Counted from the first letter of the stretch, positions 1-8,914 are shown. The stretch is 64,000 nucleotides of DNA from Campylobacter concisus (GCF_003048875.2 NZ_CP049264.1:1612001-1676000), one strand, 5' to 3'. Notes: generated from the sequence alone by a model not told the origin. Translations and numbers: made by a program.

Positions 1-573
1 GGCCTAAATAAAAATTTACAAATGGCTGAAGAGTTTAGAAAACTAGCTAAAAATCCCCCACTAGATGAATATGGAATGATGCCTTATCTTGATGAGATAG
101 TAGGAAGCTACTTCGTGATGGATTTTAATAGAGGACTTGCACTTGATACTGATGGTAGGGTTATGCGGTATTTTAGAAAACTCGTTGAAGACGAAGGCAA
201 ATTGCTAGACCCTAGAGATATAGATGCAAACGAGACTACAAGGGAAGAATTTATGACAAAAATGAAAGACGTCCTAAAAGATGAAATGCTTCCTTTTGAC
301 GTAGCTGAACCAGATGATCAAGAATATAGGCAAGTGATTTTAAACAGAGATATTAATATTTTAGAAGCAAAAATAATGTCCCTAACCCCACCAGAGGGAT
401 ATCCTAATGCACCATACTACAATACACCAGAAGAGCTAACAAGACTATATGAGGCTGGTAAATTAGATAAAAAGCTAAACCCTCTAACACCAGTAATGTA
501 TAGAGATAGCTTCCCAGAAGATCTTAGGCAAAAGATATTATCTTATGCTAAAGAGCATAAGATAAAGGATTAG
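1..573 (+). CDS. hypothetical protein, 5' end outside window
   Basis: The reading frame is open to the first base of the window. The first ATG in frame, at 22, has no ribosome binding site in front of it, so the gene probably starts further left. The visible product of about 190 residues is acidic, lacks membrane segments and ends KEHKIKD. One stretch, L-D-T-D-G-R-V, resembles a single calcium-binding loop, but this is weak. I do not recognise the family. It lies just upstream of, and converges on, the island 1 integrase, so it is island cargo. A hairpin follows the stop codon. Confidence 0.6.
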   Translation, partial: GLNKNLQMAEEFRKLAKNPPLDEYGMMPYLDEIVGSYFVMDFNRGLALDTDGRVMRYFRKLVEDEGKLLDPRDIDANETTREEFMTKMKDVLKDEMLPFDVAEPDDQEYRQVILNRDINILEAKIMSLTPPEGYPNAPYYNTPEELTRLYEAGKLDKKLNPLTPVMYRDSFPEDLRQKILSYAKEHKIKD

Positions 574-598
574 AGATTTAACATCAAGCAAGTAGATT

Positions 599-639
599 AT
601 GGTTTATAAAAGGAAGTATGTATCCACTATATAAACCAT
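599..639. terminator. hairpin between convergent genes
   Basis: Arms ATGGTTTATA and TATAAACCAT are perfect complements separated by about 21 bases. The hairpin lies between the stop of the left-edge gene and the stop of the convergent integrase, where a bidirectional terminator is expected. There is no clear U-tract, so the role is inferred from position. Confidence 0.4.
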
Positions 640-650
640 ACGTCTAATAT

Positions 651-2585
651 CTAATAGCACACCATTTCAACTTTTGCCTTTAATACACTAGCATTTATAT
701 TTGTAGCATATGTTCCAAGTAAAATTTTATACTGCTTCTCATGTCCTACTATTTGAGCTATGATATTTGGCTCTACTTCTTGTTGGACAAGCGTATCTAT
801 AAAATAGTGCCTAAACGAGTAAAAAGTCTTTTGCTTGTCGCTGCTTATTAGCTTTCGTTGTATTTGTGATCTAAAAATTTCTGAAAAGTCTTTGTTACTT
901 ACTTTGAAGATGCTTTTATTTGCACTAGCTCTTTGTTTTACAAACTCCATTAGTCCAAGCTCTATTAGCTTGCTATGAACTGGCACAAGCCTTATGGAGT
1001 TTATATTTTTGGTGCTCTTACCATCATCTCTATTTATACTAAAGCAAAGCACATTATTTTGTTGCACGATATCACGTGCTCTTAGCTGAACTATCTCGTT
1101 TATTCTCATGCCACTATATGCTGCTATCATGGTTATATAGTATAGATCATTTGCACTTATGCGTTTGCTTGGTGACTTGTTGGTCTCTTTAAAATTTTGG
1201 ACTATTTTAAAGATAGCATTAGCCTCTTCTTTACTATAAGGTAGCACCTTACGCTCCATTGGATTTATCTCTACTTTTACGCTTAGGTCATTTACGATGC
1301 TCTTACTTATGTAGTCGCTGTTATAGCAATACTTAAAGAACTGCACTACTCTTATCATATATTTTTGTATGGTTACTTGTGATAGCTTGGCATCGTTTTT
1401 GCCTATGTGTATGATTTGCTCTAGGCTTTTGTCTTTATATTTGGCTTTTTGGTTTAGTTTAGTTGGTATGAGGGCTAAAGTATTTCTAAATTTAAGTAGA
1501 TCATCTCGTGATATGGTTGTGATATCCTTGCTTGGATGAAAGAATTTAAACAATATATTGCCTACAATATTTACCAGATCCATAGTGCTACTTGACCACT
1601 TTTGGCTAACGCTAGTGTTAGCTATAAAATTTTCAAATGCTGTTTTTAGTGTGATGATCTCCCTGCTCTCTATCTTTCTTTGACTAGTAGAACATGGAAC
1701 TATCTCGTATTCTTGGACTGCTTCATCGTTTAAACTACCCATGCCAAAGCTACTATCTCCTACTTTTATGCGTTTGCCTATTAGATGACTATTAGCAGAT
1801 AGTATCTGCTCTGCACTCCTCTCATCACCTTTTGTTTTTACTAGCTTAAAAGGATTGTTAAGTCCGTATTGTTGCTCAGCAGTTGCCATTATGGCATGTG
1901 AGAAATTTTTAGCTAGGCTTTTGATATCTTCTTTTTTAAGAGGTAGCCCATTTGCTTCATCTAGAGCGTTGATATTATCTTGAAAGCTATCTATACCAGT
2001 TGGCTCAAATTTATAACTTTCATCTTGTTTGCTTAAGAATTTAAGTCTTTTAGACACAAGGTTTGCGCTCTTATCGAGCTTTGATATTAGGTAGTTTAGG
2101 GATAATATGTGTTTTTCAAGCAGGGTTTGAGCTATGCTGGCTTTATCATCTTGGTCTATGGCTTCATCTGGACTATTAGATAAAATTTTAGCCATGCCAT
2201 TTAAAGTCTCATTACTTTTATTAAGCAAATCAGAAAAGGTATGATCTTTTAAAGCCTCTTTAAAATGCCTATTTAGCGCATCTGCAAATTCAATATCTAT
2301 CTTTTTATCATAAAGCGAATGCTCTTTTATGCTCTTATCCACCTTTGCCTGCATAAAACTATCAACTAATGAATCTATAATTCCTTGATTTAGCTTCATA
2401 TCAACTGCCTTTGTTATGAGATAGATATATCTATCATAAATTCTAGCAGATTTTCTGGCTTTTAATAAGGAATAAGTCCCCAAGGAGAAAGATAGCTCTC
2501 TTGAGCATTTTAAAACTTTTCTTGCGTTTGGTGCGATGACGCTTCGGTAGTAATAAATTCCATTGCGGTTTTTTAGGTGTACCAT
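651..2585 (-). CDS. tyrosine site-specific integrase of island 1
   Basis: Large tyrosine recombinase that integrates and excises the island at the tRNA-Met end. The C-terminal catalytic domain shows the expected arginine in YSGMRINEI, the box SFRHYFID, then IVGHEKQYK and a tyrosine in the following LLGTY. The N-terminus has NGIYYYR, also found in the integrases at 21212 and 33830. A TTG codon at 2603 would add six residues, but the ATG at 2585 gives an N-terminus aligned with the other two and is preferred. The product is about 644 residues, longer than a typical phage integrase because of a long, variable middle region. The gene ends near its island's interior and starts about 105 bases from the att repeat. 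Confidence 0.9.
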   Translation of the reverse strand: MVHLKNRNGIYYYRSVIAPNARKVLKCSRELSFSLGTYSLLKARKSARIYDRYIYLITKAVDMKLNQGIIDSLVDSFMQAKVDKSIKEHSLYDKKIDIEFADALNRHFKEALKDHTFSDLLNKSNETLNGMAKILSNSPDEAIDQDDKASIAQTLLEKHILSLNYLISKLDKSANLVSKRLKFLSKQDESYKFEPTGIDSFQDNINALDEANGLPLKKEDIKSLAKNFSHAIMATAEQQYGLNNPFKLVKTKGDERSAEQILSANSHLIGKRIKVGDSSFGMGSLNDEAVQEYEIVPCSTSQRKIESREIITLKTAFENFIANTSVSQKWSSSTMDLVNIVGNILFKFFHPSKDITTISRDDLLKFRNTLALIPTKLNQKAKYKDKSLEQIIHIGKNDAKLSQVTIQKYMIRVVQFFKYCYNSDYISKSIVNDLSVKVEINPMERKVLPYSKEEANAIFKIVQNFKETNKSPSKRISANDLYYITMIAAYSGMRINEIVQLRARDIVQQNNVLCFSINRDDGKSTKNINSIRLVPVHSKLIELGLMEFVKQRASANKSIFKVSNKDFSEIFRSQIQRKLISSDKQKTFYSFRHYFIDTLVQQEVEPNIIAQIVGHEKQYKILLGTYATNINASVLKAKVEMVCY

Positions 2586-2689
2586 GGATTTGCAGTGGAA
2601 CAAAAGTGGGACACTTGGCTAATGCTTATGACAAAAAATGGTTTGTAATGGCGATATAGCAGGGCTTTAAGCGATATTTAAAAATTTAT

Positions 2690-2734
2690 CTCATAAGCCG
2701 GAGGTCGGGAGTTCAAGTCTCCCCCGTGACACCA
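2690..2734 (+). repeat. att site 1, tRNA-Met(CAU) 3' half
   Basis: This 45-bp segment runs from an anticodon loop CTCATAA through a T arm (GGGAG, loop TTCAAGT, CTCCC) to a terminal ACCA. The sequence to its left offers no matching acceptor strand or D arm, so it is not a complete tRNA gene. Related copies lie at 23287 and 36080. It is read as the right attachment site of island 1 and left boundary of island 2. Confidence 0.85.
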
Positions 2735-2776
2735 TAGATGACCTACTTATCGATACTTTAACTGCCCTTTTTGCAG

Positions 2777-2840
2777 TTTCCCTTTCTTTAAAATTTCCTA
2801 AAAGTATGGTACAGTTTTTATAAAAAGCGGTACAGTTTTT
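2777..2840. repeat. island left-end sequence with integrase arm-type repeats
   Basis: Bases 2777-2819 are identical over 43 positions to 36165-36207, which lies in the same place relative to att site 3. Within it, GGTACAGTTTTT occurs at 2808-2819 and again at 2829-2840. A variant, GGAACAGTTTT, sits beside the integrase 2 start at 23208. Short direct repeats flanking an att core are typical integrase arm sites, but binding is inferred. Confidence 0.5.
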
Positions 2841-2955
2841 CAGGATAGGTTTATTTTACAAGATGCTTTCTATAAATTTGCTTTTATTTTTACTGATAGA
2901 TAAAATTTTTATCTCAAAGTGAACAAACTTAAATTTATCTCGCTCTTAAATTTTT

Positions 2956-2972
2956 CGGCACAACTTTTGCTT
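2956..2972 (+). promoter_or_regulatory. predicted sigma-54 promoter
   Basis: CGGCACAACTTTTGCTT fits the -24/-12 consensus TGGCAC-N5-TTGC, with the invariant GG and GC ten bases apart. It lies about 33 bases upstream of the ATG at 3005, leaving room for a start site near 2982 and the AAGGGG ribosome site. In Campylobacter sigma-54 mainly drives middle flagellar genes. Confidence 0.65.
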
Positions 2973-3004
2973 ACTCTTTGAAGCTAAATTTCAAGGGGTA
3001 AGCT

Positions 3005-4156
3005 ATGAAAGTCTCAGGGAGCTCCATCTTAACAAAACAGCACTACCAAAAACAGACAAAAAACGAAGGCTTTGCAAATTTCTTGCCTAACACTCCAAAT
3101 ATAAATTCGATCAGCCAAGTCACTATTCCTAAAAATGACTTTGTTTCATCTAGCGCTATCGACTCTCTTTATCAGGCCAAATTTTCTTCACAAGAGGGCT
3201 ATGGATATAGTGTAGATGCTAAAGGATTTATGGGAGCTGATTTTAACAAGGCTGCAGGCTTGTCACAGGACTTTAAAATTCACAAAAGCACACTTGATGC
3301 GATAGTGCTACACAATCAAAAACATCCAAACTATACAAATTCTATAATGGAAACAAAAAAAGATAACCAGCTCTTTGGAGAGGATAGCTTTGCAAATATC
3401 GATCTAGCAAATACCATAAAGCAATACTATAAAATTTTTGATCAAATTTCGGCTGGAGTTATTAGCAAGGGTAAAGAATTTTATTCAAATGAAGATCTAG
3501 CAAAGATGCCAAAGGGCTACTTTTCAAAAGATAAAAAAATAGAGCATGTTGAATACCTAATGGGTAGGATGACTAGCGATGAGCTAGATGGGCTAACTGA
3601 TAGGAGTAATGAGAAGGTAACTCATATCTTTAGGACAGCCCAAGACGCAGAAGATGCACATAGGTTATGGGATGATCTAAGCGATATAAATGTAGAAGTC
3701 AATGGAAATTTCCTTGACTTTTCTCCAGAAGTGATGACAACTGAGCATACTATCCCTTATATGTGGGTTAGTAGTGCTGGATATGACTTCAAGCCTGATA
3801 TGTCTGTATATGATAATGAACAAGGCTATACAAAGGAGCAAATCTTTGTCGCATTCTTGAAAAATGAGCAAGGTCTTGTGCTACAAGGTGGCACAACAAG
3901 GATAACTGACGAGGCTCTTAGTGTGTATAAAAGTTCATTAATACTTACAAAGCAAGATAGAAGCGAGATAGGCATACCAAAGGCTTATTATGATGAGATA
4001 CTATCTGGCAAGAAAGATCTAAAAGATATACTAGCTAGGATTTTAAAGCTTAGAAATTTAGAGCTTAAAAAAGATCAAACGCTTGAGGGGCTAGCAAATA
4101 AAATAATGGACGTTTTAAAAGAATTTGATGAGAGGACGAAGGTAAGAGAGCTATAA
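3005..4156 (+). CDS. probable flagellum-exported protein, paralog A
   Basis: 383 residues with no signal peptide or membrane segment. Residues of about 62-100 carry Y-G-Y-x-V-D-x-x-G-F-M-G-x-D-F-N-K-A-A-G-L followed by F-K-I-H-K-S-T-L. This domain is shared with the genes at 6109 and 8960. A second shared block, F-K-P-D-M-S-V-Y with G-Y-T-K-E, lies near residue 260. A predicted sigma-54 promoter lies directly upstream and the ATG follows AAGGGG. From memory it resembles what databases call Cj0814-family flagellar-dependent secreted proteins, but I could not check this. Export through the flagellar apparatus and an effector-like role are inferences. Confidence 0.75.
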   Translation: MKVSGSSILTKQHYQKQTKNEGFANFLPNTPNINSISQVTIPKNDFVSSSAIDSLYQAKFSSQEGYGYSVDAKGFMGADFNKAAGLSQDFKIHKSTLDAIVLHNQKHPNYTNSIMETKKDNQLFGEDSFANIDLANTIKQYYKIFDQISAGVISKGKEFYSNEDLAKMPKGYFSKDKKIEHVEYLMGRMTSDELDGLTDRSNEKVTHIFRTAQDAEDAHRLWDDLSDINVEVNGNFLDFSPEVMTTEHTIPYMWVSSAGYDFKPDMSVYDNEQGYTKEQIFVAFLKNEQGLVLQGGTTRITDEALSVYKSSLILTKQDRSEIGIPKAYYDEILSGKKDLKDILARILKLRNLELKKDQTLEGLANKIMDVLKEFDERTKVREL

Positions 4157-4209
4157 AAATATATAACATAGTAAGCATTCGCTCTAAGCCTTTTTAGCTC
4201 CCATACTAC

Positions 4210-4235
4210 TAAACATTTTTTATATTTGCCGATAT
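4210..4235 (+). promoter_or_regulatory. predicted sigma-28 (FliA) promoter
   Basis: TAAA at 4210 followed by GCCGATAT at 4228-4235 is close to the flagellar sigma-28 pattern TAAA-N15-GCCGATAA, here with 14 bases between the two parts. The gene starting at 4263 follows at a normal distance, with AAAGGA as ribosome site. Confidence 0.6.
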
Positions 4236-4262
4236 AACATATATATTTTAAAAGGATTTAAA

Positions 4263-6017
4263 ATGAATATATCACCAAATTTAGAGCCCATAAATATAAA
4301 TTTACCCAAAGATATGATCTATTCAAGGGTCCTTCTTGGCGTAGATAGAGTGCAAGCTTTAGACAACACAAATTTAAAGTCTGAGCTTAAAGACATCGCT
4401 ACTAAGCTTATCTCAAATAGCACTTACTCTATCATCCAAAGTGCCAGCACCAGTGGCGTGAAGTCGGAGCATTCTAAAACAGATAGTGGGGTAAACGATG
4501 CTTTTTCTTATAGAGACATCGAGAGGAGAAACTGGGACAAAAAAGACTTTGAAAACAAATATCTCTTTGGTGAAGATGCCTCAGCACTAAGGAAAGTGGA
4601 TCAAACTAGCACCTATTTCTCATCTATAAATTCAAAAACTCCCATTTAGCCCATTGCAGCAGCAGATACTAAATTTACAAATTTAAATGACTATGCCTAT
4701 GAAAAAACGATAAAAACCTCACTGGGTGATGTAGAGATCTTTTTGGATCTTTATGACGATAATGACAAACTAGGCATAGGCAAGCTAGATGCAAATGGAT
4801 TTTTATTTAACTTTGATAGCAACAAGGACGGAGTGATAAATTCTGGTGATAAATACTTTGATAAGCTAAAGGTTAGAGGCTACGATAAAGACGGAAACGA
4901 GAAAATTTTTAAACTAAGCGAAGTTGTAAGCGAGATAAACCTTAACGACTTTATTAAAAAGGATATTAGAAATTTAAGCCATGAGGCTATGGACTTTGCT
5001 AGCAAAAACACGGTTGATTACAGAGTTAGTTTAAACAACTCAAACCCTTATACTCTATTTTCAGCCGAGTATCGCTACCAAAAGATAGGCAAAGAAGAGA
5101 CTAATAAATTTTTCAAAGAGCATGCAGACCAAGACGGCTGGGTAGATCTTAGGGATAATAAGATATTTAACGAAGAGAGTGGCTTAAACAACTTTGCCTA
5201 TGAGAAAGTTGGCTTTGACGGCAAGAAAAGGCTTAGCGAGTTTAACCCTATCATAAAACCTACTGGGTCTAAACAAGATGAGAGCTTTTCATACGCAGGC
5301 TATCAAAAAGATAGCTTTATGAAATTTTATAACGACTACCAAAAAGAGTCTAGCGCTCACAGCAAAGATGTAGAGTGGATAAGCAAAAATTTAAAAGAAA
5401 ATGATGTAGAAGACGCAGATGATCTCATCTCAAAGCTAAAAGCCACAAAGTCATCTTATATGATCGCTATGCAGAGTGAATTTGAAAAAGCAACTGGGCT
5501 TGATTTTAGCCTAGAAAATTTAGAAAGAGTAAAGCATGCTTTTGAGAGTGATACGAGCAAGGCTGCAGCTGCTCTAAAGGACACAGACAGCGTAATAGCT
5601 ATGAAGCTAAACAAAAATGGCACTATCACGCTTAAATTTGATAGTGGAAGAGAGCTAGAGGTAAAAGAAATTTATAGTGACACTGGCAAGCTAATCAGCA
5701 AAGATGACAAAGACAGCAAAAGAGCAAGTATAAATTTAGATGCTAAGAGCATGAATGATGTAGAGCTAAATAGACTTGACTTTAAAGATATAGGCATAAA
5801 GCAAGATGAGAAGATATCTAGCCTAAAAGATCTTGGAGCAAAGCTAGTTAAAAACCTCTCTGATAAATTTACGAGTAAATTCCTGATCGGACTTGAAAAC
5901 GGCAAAAGCATCACCACCAAAGAAATTTACAACATCACCTACCTTGAAAACGACTTGAAATTTAAAGAGCTATCTAGCAAAGATAGGCTTTATAAAAAGG
6001 TAGATACGAGAGTTTAG
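4263..6017 (+). pseudogene. calcium-binding-like secreted protein interrupted by an amber codon
   Basis: One continuous frame of 584 codons is broken by a single TAG at 4647-4649. The second half re-enters in the same frame with no ribosome site of its own. The second half contains EF-hand or dockerin-like loops: D-S-N-K-D-G-V-I-N-S-G-D, D-K-D-G-N-E and D-Q-D-G-W-V-D-L. The rest is lysine-rich and helical with no membrane segment. It sits behind a predicted sigma-28 promoter and directly ahead of the paralog at 6109, so it belongs to the same cluster. It may be a recent pseudogene, be read through by an amber suppressor, or yield a 128-residue fragment. Confidence 0.75.
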
Positions 6018-6027
6018 GAGTAAATTT

Positions 6028-6108
6028 ATGCAGACTAAAAAGCCTTTGCAAAATAAATCTTTTCACAAAAAAGACGATATCTTTAGCATGAAGCTAAAAG
6101 GATATTAG
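6028..6108 (+). CDS. possible 26-residue small protein
   Basis: ATG at 6028 follows TTAGGAG at good spacing and reads 26 codons to TAG, which directly abuts the ATG of the gene at 6109. The product is basic, beginning MQTKKPLQNKSF. It may be a real small protein or simply couple translation to the next gene. There is no homolog I recognise. Confidence 0.35.
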   Translation: MQTKKPLQNKSFHKKDDIFSMKLKGY

Positions 6109-7275
6109 ATGATAAACGCACTTGGTAGCTACCCCTTAAATTTAGAGCAGAACATAAAGGTATCAACCAAAGTTGCCACTAAACAAACGAGCTCTGAGGT
6201 TTTAGGCTACAAGGTAGATAAGGATGGCTACTTTACAGATGAGTTTAATAAGCAAGCTGGCATCCCAAGTGACTATAAAATTCACTCAAGCACGCTGGAG
6301 TCGTTAGTCAATGTTGCAGAGGGAACTTCATTTTTTAGTCGCACCTTTAAAAGCATAGATATAGCAAAGACTGCTGGCAATGCTTATAAAATACTCTCAC
6401 AAGTAGTTGGCGAAGACACGCTAAATTCAAAAGATAGCTTTAGCTTAGATGAGATAAGAAATTTCCCTCAAGGCTTTGAGTATAATCGCCAAAGTATGCA
6501 AGTAACCAAGATACATAACTCCATTCATGACTTTGATGCAGCTGCTTCTAGCTTTAACTACAAAGAGTCAAACAAGCAGATGATAAGCACGCTCTTTTTC
6601 AACCCAAGCTTTAATGGCGGAGATGGCAGGCAACCACTAAAGCCAACAACAGATATCTTTAACAACAACAATGGCGGCAAGGAGAGCGTGGGAAGTGGTG
6701 TTTTTATCGATCCACACGGCGAAAGATACACTAATAAAGATGGCTCTATAACCAAAGGCGGACTTTTAGCAGCCGTCATAAATAGCAACCTTGATATTAA
6801 AGAAGGTGAAACTACCGTTTTTGGAAAGAAGCAAGGCTTTGATAAGAGCGTAGATAGTAAAGAATTTAGTAGGGCATTTGAGCTATTTGAGCTTATGGGT
6901 GAGATGAAATTTGGAGCAAATTTCAACAAGGCAAGCGACTCTGATCTAGCTGGCATGCCTGAATATATGCAAGAGTATGTTAAGTATAAAAGAGACCTTG
7001 TCTATGTAGATCTAACGACTGGGTTTGTCGGTAAGTATTCAGATGAAGAAGACGAACTCTCATTTAAAAAGATGATGGAGCATAATCTAAAAATGTTAAA
7101 GCTACTCTTTGGTGAGATAGACAAAGACGGCAAAAAGAGCAAGGACTTTATGGATAGCTTTTTGAAATTTAGCATGCCGCCTTTAAATTTAGTAAAAGAG
7201 CTAAATGAAAACCCAGCTGGAAAACATCTAGTAGATATGCTTGGTATAAAAAGAGATGTTGATATAAAGGCGTAA
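6109..7275 (+). CDS. probable flagellum-exported protein, paralog C
   Basis: 388 residues without signal peptide or membrane segment. Near residues 32-68 it has the cluster's common domain in the form L-G-Y-K-V-D-K-D-G-Y followed by E-F-N-K-Q-A-G-I and Y-K-I-H-S-S-T-L. The central part is rich in Asn and Gly and contains Y-T-N-K-D-G-S-I-T-K-G-G, an EF-hand-like loop. A further acidic stretch, G-E-I-D-K-D-G-K, lies near the C-terminus. It is co-oriented with the interrupted gene before it and the gene after it, so an operon is likely. The function is inferred only from its relatives in the cluster. Confidence 0.7.
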   Translation: MINALGSYPLNLEQNIKVSTKVATKQTSSEVLGYKVDKDGYFTDEFNKQAGIPSDYKIHSSTLESLVNVAEGTSFFSRTFKSIDIAKTAGNAYKILSQVVGEDTLNSKDSFSLDEIRNFPQGFEYNRQSMQVTKIHNSIHDFDAAASSFNYKESNKQMISTLFFNPSFNGGDGRQPLKPTTDIFNNNNGGKESVGSGVFIDPHGERYTNKDGSITKGGLLAAVINSNLDIKEGETTVFGKKQGFDKSVDSKEFSRAFELFELMGEMKFGANFNKASDSDLAGMPEYMQEYVKYKRDLVYVDLTTGFVGKYSDEEDELSFKKMMEHNLKMLKLLFGEIDKDGKKSKDFMDSFLKFSMPPLNLVKELNENPAGKHLVDMLGIKRDVDIKA

Positions 7276-7282
7276 GGGGGGG
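7276..7282 (+). promoter_or_regulatory. G7 tract forming a ribosome binding site
   Basis: Seven consecutive G residues start right after the TAA of the gene at 6109 and end five bases before the ATG at 7288, so they make up that gene's ribosome binding site. Campylobacter uses longer G tracts for phase variation. Seven is at the short end, so slippage is only a possibility. Confidence 0.4.
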
Positions 7283-7287
7283 CTGAA

Positions 7288-8076
7288 ATGATAACTAGCA
7301 TAAACGGACTTAGCAACACATCGATACAAGATAACACTATCCAAAAAGAAAATGCAAAAATGTCAAAGGAGCAAGAAAAGGCTCTAATTGATTCATATAT
7401 GCAAAATTTAATAATTGATAATGTTGAAAAATACATCAAGGAAGACAGAAGTAGTAAAAATTGGATAACAGAAACCATAGAAAAGATAGACAGTATGCTC
7501 TCCGAAAAGTATAGCTATACCATTGATGAAAGGCGAGCTTTATTATCAAAATATCCAGAGACCTTAGAAGAATTTGAGATCAATGTATTACAATCTCACA
7601 TGGACTGGTTGCTTACCAACTCTGTTGATGGCAAACCAACAATTTCTGGACTGATGGTTGGTATCGGCACAGCAGAACAAGAGGCTGAGCTAGAAGATTT
7701 TATGAAATCATTTTCTGAAGATACAATGATGAGTAATGATGGTGCTAGATTGTTTGCTAGAGCAGATCTAAGCATAGAAGAGTTTAAGAAGCTTTATAGA
7801 GAAGACGTAGAAAAAACCACAAAAGAGCATAAAGAATTTCTGGCTAAACTACACAAAGAAGAGCAAGAATACAATGCAAATTTTGCTAAAGAGCAAAGTG
7901 AGAAGAAATTTAAACCTATGCAGGTTAAGAAGAAGTATGAGACATATGATATAAATAAGGATCAAAAATTTCTCTATGCAAGAGAGCTTTTAAATTTCAA
8001 AGAAAAAAGAGGCATAGACGTCTTAGAGCTTATGCAAAAGATAGACAAGAAGCAAATTTTAAATAAGATGGCTTGA
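7288..8076 (+). CDS. cluster protein with C-terminal KPMQV motif, copy 1
   Basis: 262 residues, soluble, rich in Glu and Lys and predicted mostly helical. A central stretch L-F-A-R-A-D-L-S-I-E-E-F is followed by a charged linker and then F-K-P-M-Q-V-K-K-K-Y-E-T-Y-D with an EF-hand-like D-I-N-K-D-Q. The same order (S-x-x-x-F-x-x-x-Y, charged linker, FKPMQV, TYD) recurs in the convergent gene at 8140, so they are paralogs. It follows the 6109 gene by 12 bases. No family recognised. Membership of the secreted set is inferred from position. Confidence 0.65.
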   Translation: MITSINGLSNTSIQDNTIQKENAKMSKEQEKALIDSYMQNLIIDNVEKYIKEDRSSKNWITETIEKIDSMLSEKYSYTIDERRALLSKYPETLEEFEINVLQSHMDWLLTNSVDGKPTISGLMVGIGTAEQEAELEDFMKSFSEDTMMSNDGARLFARADLSIEEFKKLYREDVEKTTKEHKEFLAKLHKEEQEYNANFAKEQSEKKFKPMQVKKKYETYDINKDQKFLYARELLNFKEKRGIDVLELMQKIDKKQILNKMA

Positions 8077-8139
8077 TGAATAAAAAATAGCTACTTTGTT
8101 TTATTGTAGAAAGCAATGATTGCTCTAAATTTAGTCCTT

Positions 8140-8793
8140 TTATACGGTTTTATCCACTTTTTTATTTGCGACTTTTTCTAAAATTTCGAATATACTTTCG
8201 CCATTATCAAATTCAGTTTTTATAAATTTGTAAAATTCTTTAAATTTTTCATCGGCTTGCATATCATAAGTTTTAAATTTTTTAGTTACTTGCATAGGTT
8301 TAAAGGCTTCTTGTTTTTGCGTGTCAGTTTGATTGTCTTGTTCTTCATGATCGCTTTTTTGATCCATTAGCCCATAGTCACCAACCTCTTGCGGCATACC
8401 CCTATTTATAACCTTAGAATATCTCTCAATAAATTCATCCACACTTATATTAGACGATTCAAGGAGCTCGCGACCCTCATTACTAAAAGACACACCAAAT
8501 CTTTCTAAAGTTTGACGTATCTTTTGTCCTTCTAGATCATTATCTGATTTTTTGCCCCAAATGGTTTGTTTATCATCATTGTAGGATTTAAAAGCTCCAG
8601 TAAAGTTTGTGCTATTGCCCATCACTTTCTTATAATTAACTCTACTTGCGAATTCTTTTCCTTCAAATAGTGAGTTGTTATTTAGATTTGGCGAATAGGT
8701 TATATTATTAAGCATTGCTAAGGTCTCACTTTGTTTAGGTATTCCAGCATCTCTTTCATAGGTTTTAATTCTTTTTATGGTATTAATTTGCAT
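8140..8793 (-). CDS. cluster protein with C-terminal KPMQV motif, copy 2
   Basis: 217 residues, soluble, with a Gln/Asp-rich linker and the tail F-K-P-M-Q-V-T-K-K-F-K-T-Y-D shared with the gene at 7288. It also shares S-N-I-S-V-D-E-F-I-E-R-Y in the middle. The N-terminal halves are hardly alike, so the conserved C-terminus is the family signature. It faces the 7288 gene tail to tail and stands alone on its strand. I find no flagellar-type promoter upstream. Function unknown. Confidence 0.65.
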   Translation of the reverse strand: MQINTIKRIKTYERDAGIPKQSETLAMLNNITYSPNLNNNSLFEGKEFASRVNYKKVMGNSTNFTGAFKSYNDDKQTIWGKKSDNDLEGQKIRQTLERFGVSFSNEGRELLESSNISVDEFIERYSKVINRGMPQEVGDYGLMDQKSDHEEQDNQTDTQKQEAFKPMQVTKKFKTYDMQADEKFKEFYKFIKTEFDNGESIFEILEKVANKKVDKTV

Positions 8794-8914
8794 TAGAGCA
8801 TCTTGCTACCACCTATCCAGCAATGCTGTTTTATACACTAACACACATTCAGCTAAAGAATATAAATTCAACCTACTTAGGTTTAATGCTTTTATGGGCT
8901 AGAGTATAATCAAT

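Larger units (their letters stand above)
1..2734. mobile_element. Island 1, right end only
   Basis: Right end of an integrated island whose left part is outside the window. It holds the end of one unknown gene, a tyrosine integrase on the minus strand and then a 45-bp tRNA-Met 3'-half repeat. The same integrase-then-repeat order is seen at 21212-23331 and 33830-36124, which is why this is read as an island end. Confidence 0.75.

Noticed and set aside
2690-2734. Complete tRNA-Met gene
   Set aside because: No matching 5' acceptor strand or D arm is found upstream here or at the copies at 23287 and 36080. Only the part from the anticodon loop to CCA is present.
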